Shown: piece by piece, positions 4,879 to 11,608 of the stretch
Layout of the letters: every line of letters starts with the position of its first letter
Position numbering within the stretch: the stretch's first letter is position 1
NCBI GenBank assembly: GCA_023127875.1
Contig: JAGMFA010000064.1
Location: 1-11,646 of the forward strand
Length of the DNA: 11,646 nt
Reading direction: 5' to 3'
Source: Candidatus Zixiibacteriota bacterium
GTDB lineage: Bacteria > Zixibacteria > MSB-5A5 > SM1-73
Notes under the pieces: model-generated
Seen by the model: the letters and a program-made list of their open reading frames with translations, nothing else
What the model was told of the DNA's origin: nothing
The model's database searches: none
Program-made: the position numbers and the translations under genes

Positions 4879-7317
4879 TCATTTTTTCTTCTTTTTAAAT
4901 AAATCTTTCAACAAATCTTCGGCTTTCTCTTTCAACTGATCTTTTAATTCATCTTTTTCTTCTTCGACTTTTGCTTTCATTTGGTCTTTGAATTTCTTTT
5001 CTGCCTTGGAGGTGTCCAAAGCAAACTCCGGGTTTTTGGCAGGGCCGCTTATTTTAATATCTAAAACCACCCTTCCCTCTTCGTTTTTGAGATAATCCGA
5101 AAGATCGCCTAAAGCATCGAATCTTAAAGAGAGTTCAGGTGAAAGAACCGCAGTCAACATGTAATCTAAAGATCCATCCAGTCCCACAGACCCTATCAAC
5201 TCAAAATCGCCATCTTTAGTGGTGGCAGAGAAATCGTCAAACCATACCCGTCTCTCTTGGATTCTAAAGGAATTCCGCAAGGTTTTAATGTCTTGCTCCT
5301 TAAAACTCTTGATCTTCAACAAAGTTGCCAATCTGTCCAAAAGCTCCCAGTTAATTAGTTTCCCGTTCTCGAAGGTAGCGGTTCCGTTGGCCACAAGAGT
5401 CTTTTGAATGTCCTCCACCCGGTTGCCTTTTCCGGAGAAGTTAGCATTCAGATTCAGCTTGCCAAAAAGGCGATCATCAAAAGAGGTAAACCGGGAAAGA
5501 AAATCGTTTGCCTCAATCTGATTGGCTGTCAAATTCATATCGTATTGTATGTGCTCTATATCGTTTAAATTACAGCTCACCTCACCCCCCACCGAACCGG
5601 AGAAGACCTCAGCAATTATATTATCCAGGCGTAACACACCGTCGGTAACATCTAAACTGGCAGAAAGATTGTTAAATTCCATTTCTCTAAAGATGGCTCT
5701 TTGAATGGAGACCTGCCCACCAACGTTGATGTCCGGCAAAAGGATGCTATCTGCACCTGGAGTTTCTTCCTCTGCGTTAACTTTCTCCGAGATTGGAAAA
5801 ACCTCATCTAAGTCCAGAAAGCGAGAGTCAAGACTAAAACTGAAAAGAGGTTTTTCCCTTCCCGGTGACAGAAAATAGGGGACAGCTCCGTAGACTTTTC
5901 CCTGAAGATTCAATGAGGACTTACCCAAGGACAAGCTCAAGTCGGAGATGTCAATATCTCCTCCTTTTAACAAGATGCCGGCGTTCAGATTTCTAATAGG
6001 AACTCCCAGAGCCGGAGTGGCCACTTCCGCTTTTTGTAAGTCAACTCGCCCGGAAAGGTTCATTTTTTCTATTTTTTTTATCTTGCCGTAGGCTTTAACA
6101 TTTATATCTGCCTGTCCTGACAGATTGGTTTTTTCAGGCAAACTGACGAATTCACTTACCAGGGCAAGGTTCATTTTGGTTTTTAACTCTGAAGTGAGAT
6201 TTGGATCGGAGAAATCCTCAATCACCAGCTTAAGCTCCATGGGAACCTCTCCCAATTTTGCCTCAGACGAAAAAAAGCTCAAACTGCGACTGTCGAAATT
6301 TATCTCCCCATAGGGCATGTTAAACGGTTGAGGCACATCAACAAAGTCAACTTTTACTTTCTGGAAAGTAATCTTTCCCTGTATTTGCGGAAGAAGCTTT
6401 GCTTTTGTCCCTCCCTGAAAAGAAGCTGATATGGTGAGATTGCCCGAGGTGGTGATCTGATTTAAGGGGGAAGACTCCTCTTTGGGCAAAGAGGCAAATA
6501 TATCTTCCAGTTGGATCTTATCCGATTCGACCGTCAAATTCAAAATAGGAGTGGTGCTTACTTTTTCCACACTTCCCTTCACATCCAAACTTACTTTTGC
6601 AATGCCGATTTTCAGTGATTTTATATCTAAGAAGTCTTCAGGCATATTTAGATTTATATCATGTTCCAGGGAAAACTTAAGCGGAGGAAGTGTCCCTTTA
6701 TACCCGGGTAGATTCAACTCGATCTGGTCCACCGTGATTTTGCCGGTGATTTTTGCATTCTCCATCTTTTCGTCTAAGGAGAGTTTGGCGGTCTGTTCCA
6801 ACTGATGCAAGACGATCTTCTTTGGATCCTTGTTATCTATATAGAGAATCTTACCATTTTTTATCTGTAACTGATCAAAAGCTACAGGTATAACAATAGC
6901 CCCGCCCTCGCTTTTGGTCAAATCTTCAAAATTGGTGCCGCCCTCTTTATTCTTTTCCAAATTAATCTCCGGACTCTCCAGTATCAATTTTTTGATCTCT
7001 ACTCTTTTGCGCAAAAGGGGCAAGAATTTGACCCGGATGGAAAGCTGATCAAATTTAAAAAGTTCCTTTTGAACAAATCCGGATGGATTCAAAACCCTCA
7101 TCCCCTTTACATCCGCCCCCAGACCGCCGAAGATGGAGACCGTGACATCCTCAATTTCTACCTCCCTTTTGAGTGCTTCTTCAATTCTCGGAACCAACAA
7201 AGAAAGAAGCTTCTCCTTGGTGAAAATAATCTTTACCATCACAGAGGCCAGAATAATCAGTATGATTACTCCGGCAACAACCCCAATCAAAATCCTTAAT
7301 CCTTTACTCATTTTCAT
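4879..7317 (-). CDS. AsmA-family envelope protein
   Basis: An 812-aa protein with a short basic N-terminus, one transmembrane anchor (about residues 7-31, ILIGVVAGVIILIILASVMV) and a long beta-rich periplasmic body, the architecture of AsmA/TamB/YhdP relatives. The AsmA-type N-terminus is visible in EKLLSLLVPRIEEALKREVE and in the following KGMRVLNPSGF and LPLLRKRVEIKKLILESPEI. The AsmA C-terminal region spans about 645-735 (FENGKLINWELLDRLATLLK, then FRIQERRVWFDDFSATTKDG). Family members form groove-like beta structures proposed to move lipids between the membranes, which suits the adjacent lipid A genes. The last 50 residues are a charged, probably helical tail ending in five lysines, which is unusual. 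GAGGGG at 5-nt spacing supports the first ATG over the one two codons on. The gene is separated from mnmA by 135 bp without a clear promoter, so it may be read through or have its own weak start. Confidence 0.85.
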   Translation of the reverse strand: MKMSKGLRILIGVVAGVIILIILASVMVKIIFTKEKLLSLLVPRIEEALKREVEIEDVTVSIFGGLGADVKGMRVLNPSGFVQKELFKFDQLSIRVKFLPLLRKRVEIKKLILESPEINLEKNKEGGTNFEDLTKSEGGAIVIPVAFDQLQIKNGKILYIDNKDPKKIVLHQLEQTAKLSLDEKMENAKITGKITVDQIELNLPGYKGTLPPLKFSLEHDINLNMPEDFLDIKSLKIGIAKVSLDVKGSVEKVSTTPILNLTVESDKIQLEDIFASLPKEESSPLNQITTSGNLTISASFQGGTKAKLLPQIQGKITFQKVKVDFVDVPQPFNMPYGEINFDSRSLSFFSSEAKLGEVPMELKLVIEDFSDPNLTSELKTKMNLALVSEFVSLPEKTNLSGQADINVKAYGKIKKIEKMNLSGRVDLQKAEVATPALGVPIRNLNAGILLKGGDIDISDLSLSLGKSSLNLQGKVYGAVPYFLSPGREKPLFSFSLDSRFLDLDEVFPISEKVNAEEETPGADSILLPDINVGGQVSIQRAIFREMEFNNLSASLDVTDGVLRLDNIIAEVFSGSVGGEVSCNLNDIEHIQYDMNLTANQIEANDFLSRFTSFDDRLFGKLNLNANFSGKGNRVEDIQKTLVANGTATFENGKLINWELLDRLATLLKIKSFKEQDIKTLRNSFRIQERRVWFDDFSATTKDGDFELIGSVGLDGSLDYMLTAVLSPELSLRFDALGDLSDYLKNEEGRVVLDIKISGPAKNPEFALDTSKAEKKFKDQMKAKVEEEKDELKDQLKEKAEDLLKDLFKKKKK

Positions 7318-7420
7318 TCTGTCCCCTCTTCAGAGATATATGAATTTTGATCTTCTCCAGAGTATATAGTAAGTATAAAACCTTCTTCTACACCAAAAAA
7401 CAAAATCCACTTACCCAGCT

Positions 7421-7447
7421 ATCCGTTGAATCCGTTCAATCCGTTGA
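7421..7447. repeat. Three 9-bp units after the mnmA stop
   Basis: Exactly three 9-bp units of consensus ATCCGTTSA (ATCCGTTGA, ATCCGTTCA, ATCCGTTGA) end 5 bp from the mnmA stop codon. This is the same family and position as the tract after the acyltransferase gene at 1604-1630. Confidence 0.78.
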
Positions 7448-7452
7448 CCGTT

Positions 7453-8604
7453 TCATCCATTGATCATTCTCTCTATTACCCCTCCACCCAGAACCACCTC
7501 TCCCTGATAAAACACCGCAGACTGTCCCGGAGTGATGGCGCGCTCCGGCTGATTGAATTTAACCATAACCTGACCCTCCGTCAATGGAGAAATTCTACCC
7601 TTTTGAGGAATGTGTTGATACCTGATCTTTATTTCGCAATCTATCTCTTGGTCTAAATTGTCAAAAGCTATCCAGTTTACACCAGTCACTACAAATAACG
7701 ACTTGAAAAGTTCCTCATTTTCGCCCACATATATGGCATTTTTTTCTGCATCGATTCGCACCACGTACAAGGGCTTCCCCATGGCGATCTTCAAACCTCT
7801 TCTTTGCCCGATGGTGTAAAATGGAAGTCCCTTATGTTCACCTATTTTTTCCCTTTTCGAGTTAAAGATGGGTCCTGGCTGGATCTTTTTCCCCTGACCT
7901 TTTCCTCTTGACTCTTGACCCTTACTGTCAATCCATTCCTTTATGAATCTGGGATAATCATCATCTGTCACGAAGCAAATCTCCTCACTCTCCTCTCTTT
8001 CTGCAACTTTCAAGCTGTGCTCTTTTGCCAATGCCCTGACACGTTTTTTGGTCAGCTCTCCTAAGGGGAAGACAGTCCGGCTCAAATCCTTTTGGGAAAG
8101 TCCCCATAGGGCATAAGATTGATCGCGGTTTGGATCGATTCCTTTTAACAGCAAAAACCTTTTGGTGTCTTGGTCGTATCGGATTTTTGCGTAATGTCCG
8201 GTGGAAATGAAGTTTGCTCCTAATGACTCAGCTTTTTCCCATAAGCTTCCCCATTTGATCTTGGTGTTACAGATTATGCATGGATTGGGTGTTCTCCCTG
8301 TGATATATTCATCCACGAAGTTGGAGATGACCTCCCTTTTGAAATCATCTCTTATATCTACCACATAGTGAGGAATTCCCATCATCTGGCAAACTGCGCG
8401 GGCATCATTTAACGCTTCTGAAGAACAGCATCGTCCGTCCGGGTGAGATTCTCCATCCACCTCCTTGAAATCCCATAACTTCATGGAGATTCCCACAACC
8501 TGGTAGCCTTTTTGGCTCAGTAAAAAAGCCGCCAGCGAACTGTCCACTCCTCCACTCATCGCCACCACCACCAGCGGGCTTTGGTCTTTTAGGTTCTTCT
8601 CCAT
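7453..8604 (-). CDS. mnmA: tRNA-specific 2-thiouridylase MnmA
   Basis: Cytosolic enzyme that adenylates and thiolates U34 of Lys, Glu and Gln tRNAs, taking persulfide sulfur that originates from a cysteine desulfurase. The ATP PP-loop SGGVDSS is at residues 17-23. The catalytic cysteines are Cys109 (GRTPNPCIICN) and Cys210 (EEICFVTDDDY). Other hallmarks are FISTGHYAKI (132-141), DQSYALWGLS (161-170), YTIGQRRGL (263-271) and the C-terminal beta domain through AITPGQSAVFY. At 383 aa it is slightly long, mostly because of about 14 extra residues (226-239, DSKGQESRGKGQGK) between the Cys210 loop and QPGPI; their DNA looks like a captured tandem repeat. All catalytic residues are intact, so it should be active. 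The ATG lacks a strong ribosome binding site. It follows the isc genes after 285 bp; shared expression would couple sulfur donor and user. Confidence 0.95.
   Translation of the reverse strand: MEKNLKDQSPLVVVAMSGGVDSSLAAFLLSQKGYQVVGISMKLWDFKEVDGESHPDGRCCSSEALNDARAVCQMMGIPHYVVDIRDDFKREVISNFVDEYITGRTPNPCIICNTKIKWGSLWEKAESLGANFISTGHYAKIRYDQDTKRFLLLKGIDPNRDQSYALWGLSQKDLSRTVFPLGELTKKRVRALAKEHSLKVAEREESEEICFVTDDDYPRFIKEWIDSKGQESRGKGQGKKIQPGPIFNSKREKIGEHKGLPFYTIGQRRGLKIAMGKPLYVVRIDAEKNAIYVGENEELFKSLFVVTGVNWIAFDNLDQEIDCEIKIRYQHIPQKGRISPLTEGQVMVKFNQPERAITPGQSAVFYQGEVVLGGGVIERMING
7888..7929 (-). repeat. Low-complexity in-frame insert inside mnmA
   Basis: The 42 bp encoding residues 226-239 of MnmA are purine-rich on the coding strand and contain direct 7-bp units (GTCAAGA twice) and AAGGTCAGG. 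MnmA relatives usually run from the CFI/V segment to PGPI with no such stretch. It sits in a surface linker and keeps the frame. Confidence 0.6.
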
Positions 8605-8693
8605 AATTCTGTCTTTAGTTGACCACTACCATGAGAGGGGAAGTTTGATTCTGGTTGAAATGGAAATTTTTACCTATTGGTGCAATCTTAAAT

Positions 8694-8832
8694 ATGTAGC
8701 GGAGACCTTCCTCGTCCTGAGGTCCTCGAAGGAAGGTCTCCATAATAACGATGGAAGGCTAAAGCTCATCTGAGTTCCTATGGTCATTTGACTCAACTGA
8801 GATTCAAATGAACAAATAACCTTCCGCTACAT
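8694..8832. repeat. 139-bp element with terminal inverted repeats
   Basis: The ends are a perfect 10-bp inverted repeat (ATGTAGCGGA 8694-8703, TCCGCTACAT 8823-8832). Inside are a perfect 12-bp stem GGAGACCTTCCT/AGGAAGGTCTCC (8701-8712 and 8730-8741) and copy 2 of the dispersed palindrome (8766-8815). There is no coding capacity. It resembles a MITE-like or composite REP-like insertion; no clear target-site duplication is visible. Confidence 0.6.
8766..8815. repeat. Palindromic dispersed repeat, copy 2
   Basis: The sequence is TCATCTGAGTTCCTATGG, then 18 bases, then ATTCAAATGAACAA. The outer parts match 1351-1382 with a single mismatch. The 18 extra bases contain TCATTTGA, which pairs with the distal TCAAATGA, so the copy can fold in two ways. 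Confidence 0.6.
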
Positions 8833-8889
8833 TCCCCAATAATTATTAAATAGATTTTTCTATTCAGAGAGTGCAAAAATTTAGATTCT

Positions 8890-9273
8890 TCATTTTTGCT
8901 CTTTCACTTTTCTTTTGCTTCTATAATTCTCTATGGCCTTACCCAGGGCATCTGCCGCCAGATTGGAGCAGTGCATCTTGATGGGGGGTAAGCCATCCAA
9001 TGCTTCTGCTACCGTATCTCTAGAGATATTTTCAGCCTCATCCAAGGTCTTACCTTTCACCAGTTCAGTCACCATGCTGGAGGTGGCTATGGCTGCGCCA
9101 CAGCCGAAGGTTTTGAATTTAGCGTCAACGATTCGATTGTCTTTGACTTTAATGTAAAGCTTCATTATGTCCCCGCATACCGGATTCCCGATCTCTCCCA
9201 CACCATCTGCATCTTCGATTTCTCCCACGTTGCGGGGATTCTGAAAATGCTCCATTACCTTTGGGCTATACAT
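8890..9273 (-). CDS. iscU: Fe-S cluster assembly scaffold IscU/NifU-N type
   Basis: Cytosolic scaffold on which [2Fe-2S] clusters are built from iron and IscS-derived sulfur before transfer to client proteins. At 127 aa it is a standalone IscU fold. The three conserved cysteine ligands are Cys33 (NPVCGD, with Asp35), Cys58 (FGCGAAIATSS) and Cys102 (MHCSNLA, next to His101). The GCGAAIA form and short length are like scaffolds of anaerobes and of the NIF type; the C-terminal NifU Nfu domain is absent. The C-terminus is a short lysine-rich tail (RSKRKVKEQK). TAGGAG at suitable spacing supports the ATG. It follows iscS by 22 bp, clearly in one operon with the Rrf2 regulator. No iscA or hscAB chaperone gene follows, so those functions are elsewhere or absent. 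Confidence 0.95.
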   Translation of the reverse strand: MYSPKVMEHFQNPRNVGEIEDADGVGEIGNPVCGDIMKLYIKVKDNRIVDAKFKTFGCGAAIATSSMVTELVKGKTLDEAENISRDTVAEALDGLPPIKMHCSNLAADALGKAIENYRSKRKVKEQK

Positions 9274-9295
9274 TTTCTCTCCTACATTTTTTCTT

Positions 9296-10462
9296 TTATT
9301 CTTTTTTAGCGTAAAGGGGTGACATGGATCTTAATCTTTGCACGATTTCCGGCAGGATGCCCGCTACATATTCCACATCCTCCATGGTGTTATCTCTTCC
9401 AAAGCTGAATCTAATGGCTCCCTGAGCGATCTCTGGAGCAACCCCCATGGCGGAAAGAACATGAGACGGCTCTAAGGTTTCGGAGGTGCAGGCTGATCCT
9501 GATGCCACCGCCACTCCCTTCATATCAAGGCTTAAAATGACAGACTCCCCCTCCACCCCTTTGAAGGAGAGGTTTAAGGTGTTGGGTATACGCCGGTTTA
9601 AGTCCCCATGCAAAACCACGTCGGGAATAGATTCAATCAATTTCTTATAAAATGCTTCTGTAAGGTTTCTAAGATGCTTATTCTGATTTTCCATCTCCCC
9701 GACCGTCAATTCTAATGCTTTGGCAAAGCCAACGATGGTTGGCACGTTTTCTGTCCCCGCCCTGCGGGAACGTTCATGATGACCGCCATGAGATAAGGGC
9801 GTAATTCGGACGCCCTTTCTGATGTAGATAGCTCCCACTCCCTTAGGACCGTAAATCTTGTGACCGGACATGGAAAGCATGTCTACATTTAACTTCTGCA
9901 CCTCTGTTGGTATCTTCCCAACAGCTTGAACCGCATCCGTATGAAAATAAACCCCCTTCTCCTTGGCGATCTTGCTAAGCTTTTCAATCGGCTGGATGGT
10001 CCCCACCTCGTTGTTGGCGTACATGATAGATACTAAAGTTGTATCATCACGAATAGCTTTCCTCAAATCCTCCGGATCAACAAGACCTTGGAAATTCACC
10101 GGAAGATAGGTAACCTCGAATCCCTCTTTTTCTAAGAATTTACAGCTCTCCAGGATAGCATGATGTTCAATTTTAGAGGTGATTATATGTTTACCCTTTT
10201 TTCTGTTAGCAAGAGCAGTCCCCTTAATAGCCAGATTATCAGACTCAGTCCCACCGCTGGTAAAAAAGATCTGGCTGGGTGATGCACCGATGATCTGTGC
10301 CACTTTCTCCCTTGCCTCCTCTAAAGCAACCTTGACTTCCCTGCCAAATCCATGAATGCTGGAGGCATTTCCGAACTTCTCTTTAAAGTATGGCAACATC
10401 GCCTCCAAAACCTCAGATCGCACGGGTGTGGTGGCGGCATGATCCAGATAAATTTTCCTCAT
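9296..10462 (-). CDS. iscS: Cysteine desulfurase IscS/NifS
   Basis: PLP enzyme converting L-cysteine to alanine and an enzyme-bound persulfide, the sulfur source for IscU and for MnmA. At 388 aa it is normal length. The N-terminus YLDHAATTPV is typical. PLP-binding residues include His101 (IEHHA), Asp176 (FHTDAVQA) and the Schiff-base Lys202 (SMSGHKIYGPKG). The persulfide cysteine is Cys325 (ASGSACTSETLEPSHVL) in the long flexible loop of group I enzymes. GGHHERSRRAGTEN (226-239) is the phosphate-binding and active-site segment in the NifS-like variant. The start ATG overlaps the regulator's TGA as ATGA and has GGAGG at 5-nt spacing, so translation is coupled yet can also initiate by itself. 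In the absence of nif genes in view, the housekeeping ISC role is most likely. Confidence 0.96.
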   Translation of the reverse strand: MRKIYLDHAATTPVRSEVLEAMLPYFKEKFGNASSIHGFGREVKVALEEAREKVAQIIGASPSQIFFTSGGTESDNLAIKGTALANRKKGKHIITSKIEHHAILESCKFLEKEGFEVTYLPVNFQGLVDPEDLRKAIRDDTTLVSIMYANNEVGTIQPIEKLSKIAKEKGVYFHTDAVQAVGKIPTEVQKLNVDMLSMSGHKIYGPKGVGAIYIRKGVRITPLSHGGHHERSRRAGTENVPTIVGFAKALELTVGEMENQNKHLRNLTEAFYKKLIESIPDVVLHGDLNRRIPNTLNLSFKGVEGESVILSLDMKGVAVASGSACTSETLEPSHVLSAMGVAPEIAQGAIRFSFGRDNTMEDVEYVAGILPEIVQRLRSMSPLYAKKE

Positions 10463-10917
10463 TCTTTCCTCCGATGGTTAGAAAGCTTCAAACTTTTTAG
10501 ATTCAGAACCTGCTTTCTCATATCAGCTAAGGTCACGCTAGAAAGGGTGTCTTCGATAAGGTTTTCCAACCTTTTCCACAGGATCCGGGAAACGCAGGCT
10601 TGAGGACCGATACAACTTCTCTCTTTTAACTGGGGTGAATCACAATAGGAGATGGAGATAGGACCATCTAAAGCATTGATGATCTGGCTCACCGTTATCT
10701 TATCTCCCTTTCTGGCTAACACGTATCCGCCTCTGGCACCTCTGACGCTTCTCACGATCCCCGCCTTCTTCAGCCTATGAAGTATCTGCTCCAGATAGGT
10801 AACCGACATCTGCTGTCTTTGACTGATGTTTTTTATGGTTACCGGCTCCTCATCCGACTGAACCGCAATCTCCAAAAGCGCCCTTAAACCGTATCTTCCT
10901 CGTGTGGATATATTCAT
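10459..10917 (-). CDS. iscR: Rrf2-family Fe-S-sensing regulator, IscR-like
   Basis: A 152-aa winged-helix repressor of the Rrf2 family. The N-terminus MNISTRGRYGLRALLEIA and the recognition region ISQRQQMSVTYLEQILHRLKKAGIVRSVRGARGGYVLAR (31-69) are diagnostic. Three cysteines, Cys92, Cys102 and Cys108 (C-X9-C-X5-C), lie where IscR binds its cluster (C-X5-C-X5-C in E. coli), so cluster sensing is likely although the first spacing is longer. CymR-type members lack these cysteines. Being first in the isc operon argues that it represses the operon when clusters are plentiful. The ATG has AGGTGA close upstream (3-nt spacing, short). The C-terminal tail after about 135 is basic. Alternative: an Rrf2 regulator sensing cysteine or nitric oxide. 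Confidence 0.9.
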   Translation of the reverse strand: MNISTRGRYGLRALLEIAVQSDEEPVTIKNISQRQQMSVTYLEQILHRLKKAGIVRSVRGARGGYVLARKGDKITVSQIINALDGPISISYCDSPQLKERSCIGPQACVSRILWKRLENLIEDTLSSVTLADMRKQVLNLKSLKLSNHRRKE

Positions 10918-10946
10918 CTTTCACCTGCTCATACTATTACGGTAGA

Positions 10947-10975
10947 AACATAAAAATGTTTACTAAATTTGTCAA
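10947..10975 (-). promoter_or_regulatory. Sigma70-type promoter of the isc operon
   Basis: On the minus strand a perfect -35 TTGACA (10970-10975), a 17-bp spacer and a -10 TATGTT (10947-10952) stand 30 bp before the iscR start codon. The predicted transcript starts near 10940, giving a leader of about 23 nt. Confidence 0.75.
10959..10975 (-). promoter_or_regulatory. Candidate IscR/Rrf2 operator
   Basis: TTGACAAATTTAGTAAA is an imperfect palindrome (6 of 8 pairs match) that resembles the IscR type 1 core TTGACTAAATTAGTCAA. It covers the -35 hexamer of the isc promoter, where a bound repressor would block polymerase. Inference from motif similarity and position only. Confidence 0.5.
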
Positions 10976-11302
10976 GATTATTTGCCAACACTCAACACCT
11001 AACCCGAATTAGTTGCTGGACTGAATTTCTCCCCTCAAATTTTTATTGTTCTCGGATTTTGTCCAATGGATTTTTAATGCTTGGAAAGTATAAAATTTAC
11101 ACAGGCATCCTGGTTGCAGAATCCCGGTGTAACAGAAGAAAAAACCGCAGATATATAAAAAGAGGAGAGATCATCACCGTTGTCTTTCAAGAAGTCTGGG
11201 TCCAAACTCAAATCCACAGGTGAGAACCATACTTTCATATCACTGGATCTTGAGATTTAACATTCCAGCAAATCCTTCCCCCATTTCGGCTTTTTTAAAG
11301 CT

Positions 11303-11332
11303 TTAGCACAAAGATATTTGGTATGTTATAAT
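11303..11332 (+). promoter_or_regulatory. Extended -10 promoter, plus strand
   Basis: TGTTATAAT (11324-11332) combines a perfect -10 hexamer TATAAT with the extended TGN motif; a weak -35 TTAGCA (11303-11308) is 18 bp upstream. It would transcribe the candidate small ORF and possibly a long gmd leader. Confidence 0.55.
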
Positions 11333-11376
11333 AAATTGTGAAATTTTTCTTTCATTAGCACTGGAGGAGGAGTAAA

Positions 11377-11508
11377 TTGGTTTTGGGATGGGAAAGATTA
11401 GGTCTCTGTGTCATCCCGGCTTTGGCAAGGTTGGCATCTTTGCAGGTCTCTTCGCATAGGTTAGAAAAAAAGTCAAAAACTCTGTTTCGAACAGGGAGAA
11501 TAAGTTAA
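11377..11508 (+). CDS. Candidate small ORF with TTG start, 43 aa
   Basis: A 43-aa frame begins at TTG and is preceded by GGAGGAGGAG (11363-11372), the strongest Shine-Dalgarno in the window, with a 4-nt gap. It lies about 45 bp downstream of the extended -10 promoter and ends at TAA 100 bp before gmd. The product (MVLGWERLGLCVIPALARLA and a basic, serine-rich tail) is not recognised; the mid part is mildly hydrophobic. It could be a leader peptide, a decayed gene start, or a chance frame. Low confidence. Confidence 0.25.
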   Translation: MVLGWERLGLCVIPALARLASLQVSSHRLEKKSKTLFRTGRIS

Positions 11509-11549
11509 TCATACCGCATCAGTGGACGCAAACTAGTTCTGGAAAAAGA

Positions 11550-11578
11550 TTGACTTATCGTGAGTGAGCTATTATATT
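11550..11578 (+). promoter_or_regulatory. Promoter of gmd
   Basis: TTGACT (11550-11555), a 17-bp spacer and TATATT (11573-11578) make a near-consensus sigma70 promoter. Transcription would start near 11585, leaving a leader of about 24 nt with AGAGG just before the ATG. Confidence 0.7.
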
Positions 11579-11608
11579 TTGCGAAACCTAAATCAGAAAG
11601 AGAGGAAT

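Larger units (their letters stand above)
8605..8889. other. Spacer between iscU and mnmA
   Basis: It is filled mainly by the inverted-repeat-bounded element at 8694-8832. The remaining 89 bp before mnmA and 57 bp after iscU show no gene, no good sigma70 promoter and no U-tracted terminator, so whether mnmA is transcribed with iscSU is open. Confidence 0.55.
10918..11608. other. Divergent regulatory region, mostly non-coding
   Basis: It separates the minus-strand isc operon from plus-strand gmd. From the left it holds the iscR promoter and operator (10947-10975), about 300 bp in which I see nothing convincing (10976-11280), an extended -10 promoter (11303-11332), a TTG-initiated candidate small ORF (11377-11508) and the gmd promoter (11550-11578). 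Short frames at 10969-11223 (+) and 11074-11238 (-) have no good ribosome binding site or recognisable product. Confidence 0.6.

Noticed and set aside
6482..6805. 107-codon plus-strand frame
   Set aside because: Antisense to the AsmA-type gene, which is coding by length, family motifs and ribosome binding site; the plus frame has no recognisable product.
1604..7447. Spaced repeats as a CRISPR array
   Set aside because: Units are 7-9 bp and contiguous or widely scattered; no 24-40 bp direct repeats with regular unique spacers and no cas genes.
7318..7452. Promoter for the AsmA-type gene from TATACT-like motifs near 7370
   Set aside because: No -35 hexamer at 16-18 bp spacing could be matched.
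10969..11223. 84-codon plus-strand frame with TTG start beside the isc promoter
   Set aside because: No ribosome binding site, no recognisable motif, and its start lies within the iscR -35/operator sequence.
11074..11238. 54-codon minus-strand ATG frame in the divergent region
   Set aside because: No Shine-Dalgarno sequence upstream of the ATG and no recognisable product; kept as non-coding.
11480..11500. Hairpin near TGTTTCGAACA followed on the minus strand by T-rich sequence, possible terminator
   Set aside because: The minus-strand stem is only about 5 bp before a mismatch, and no minus-strand gene lies upstream of it in the window.
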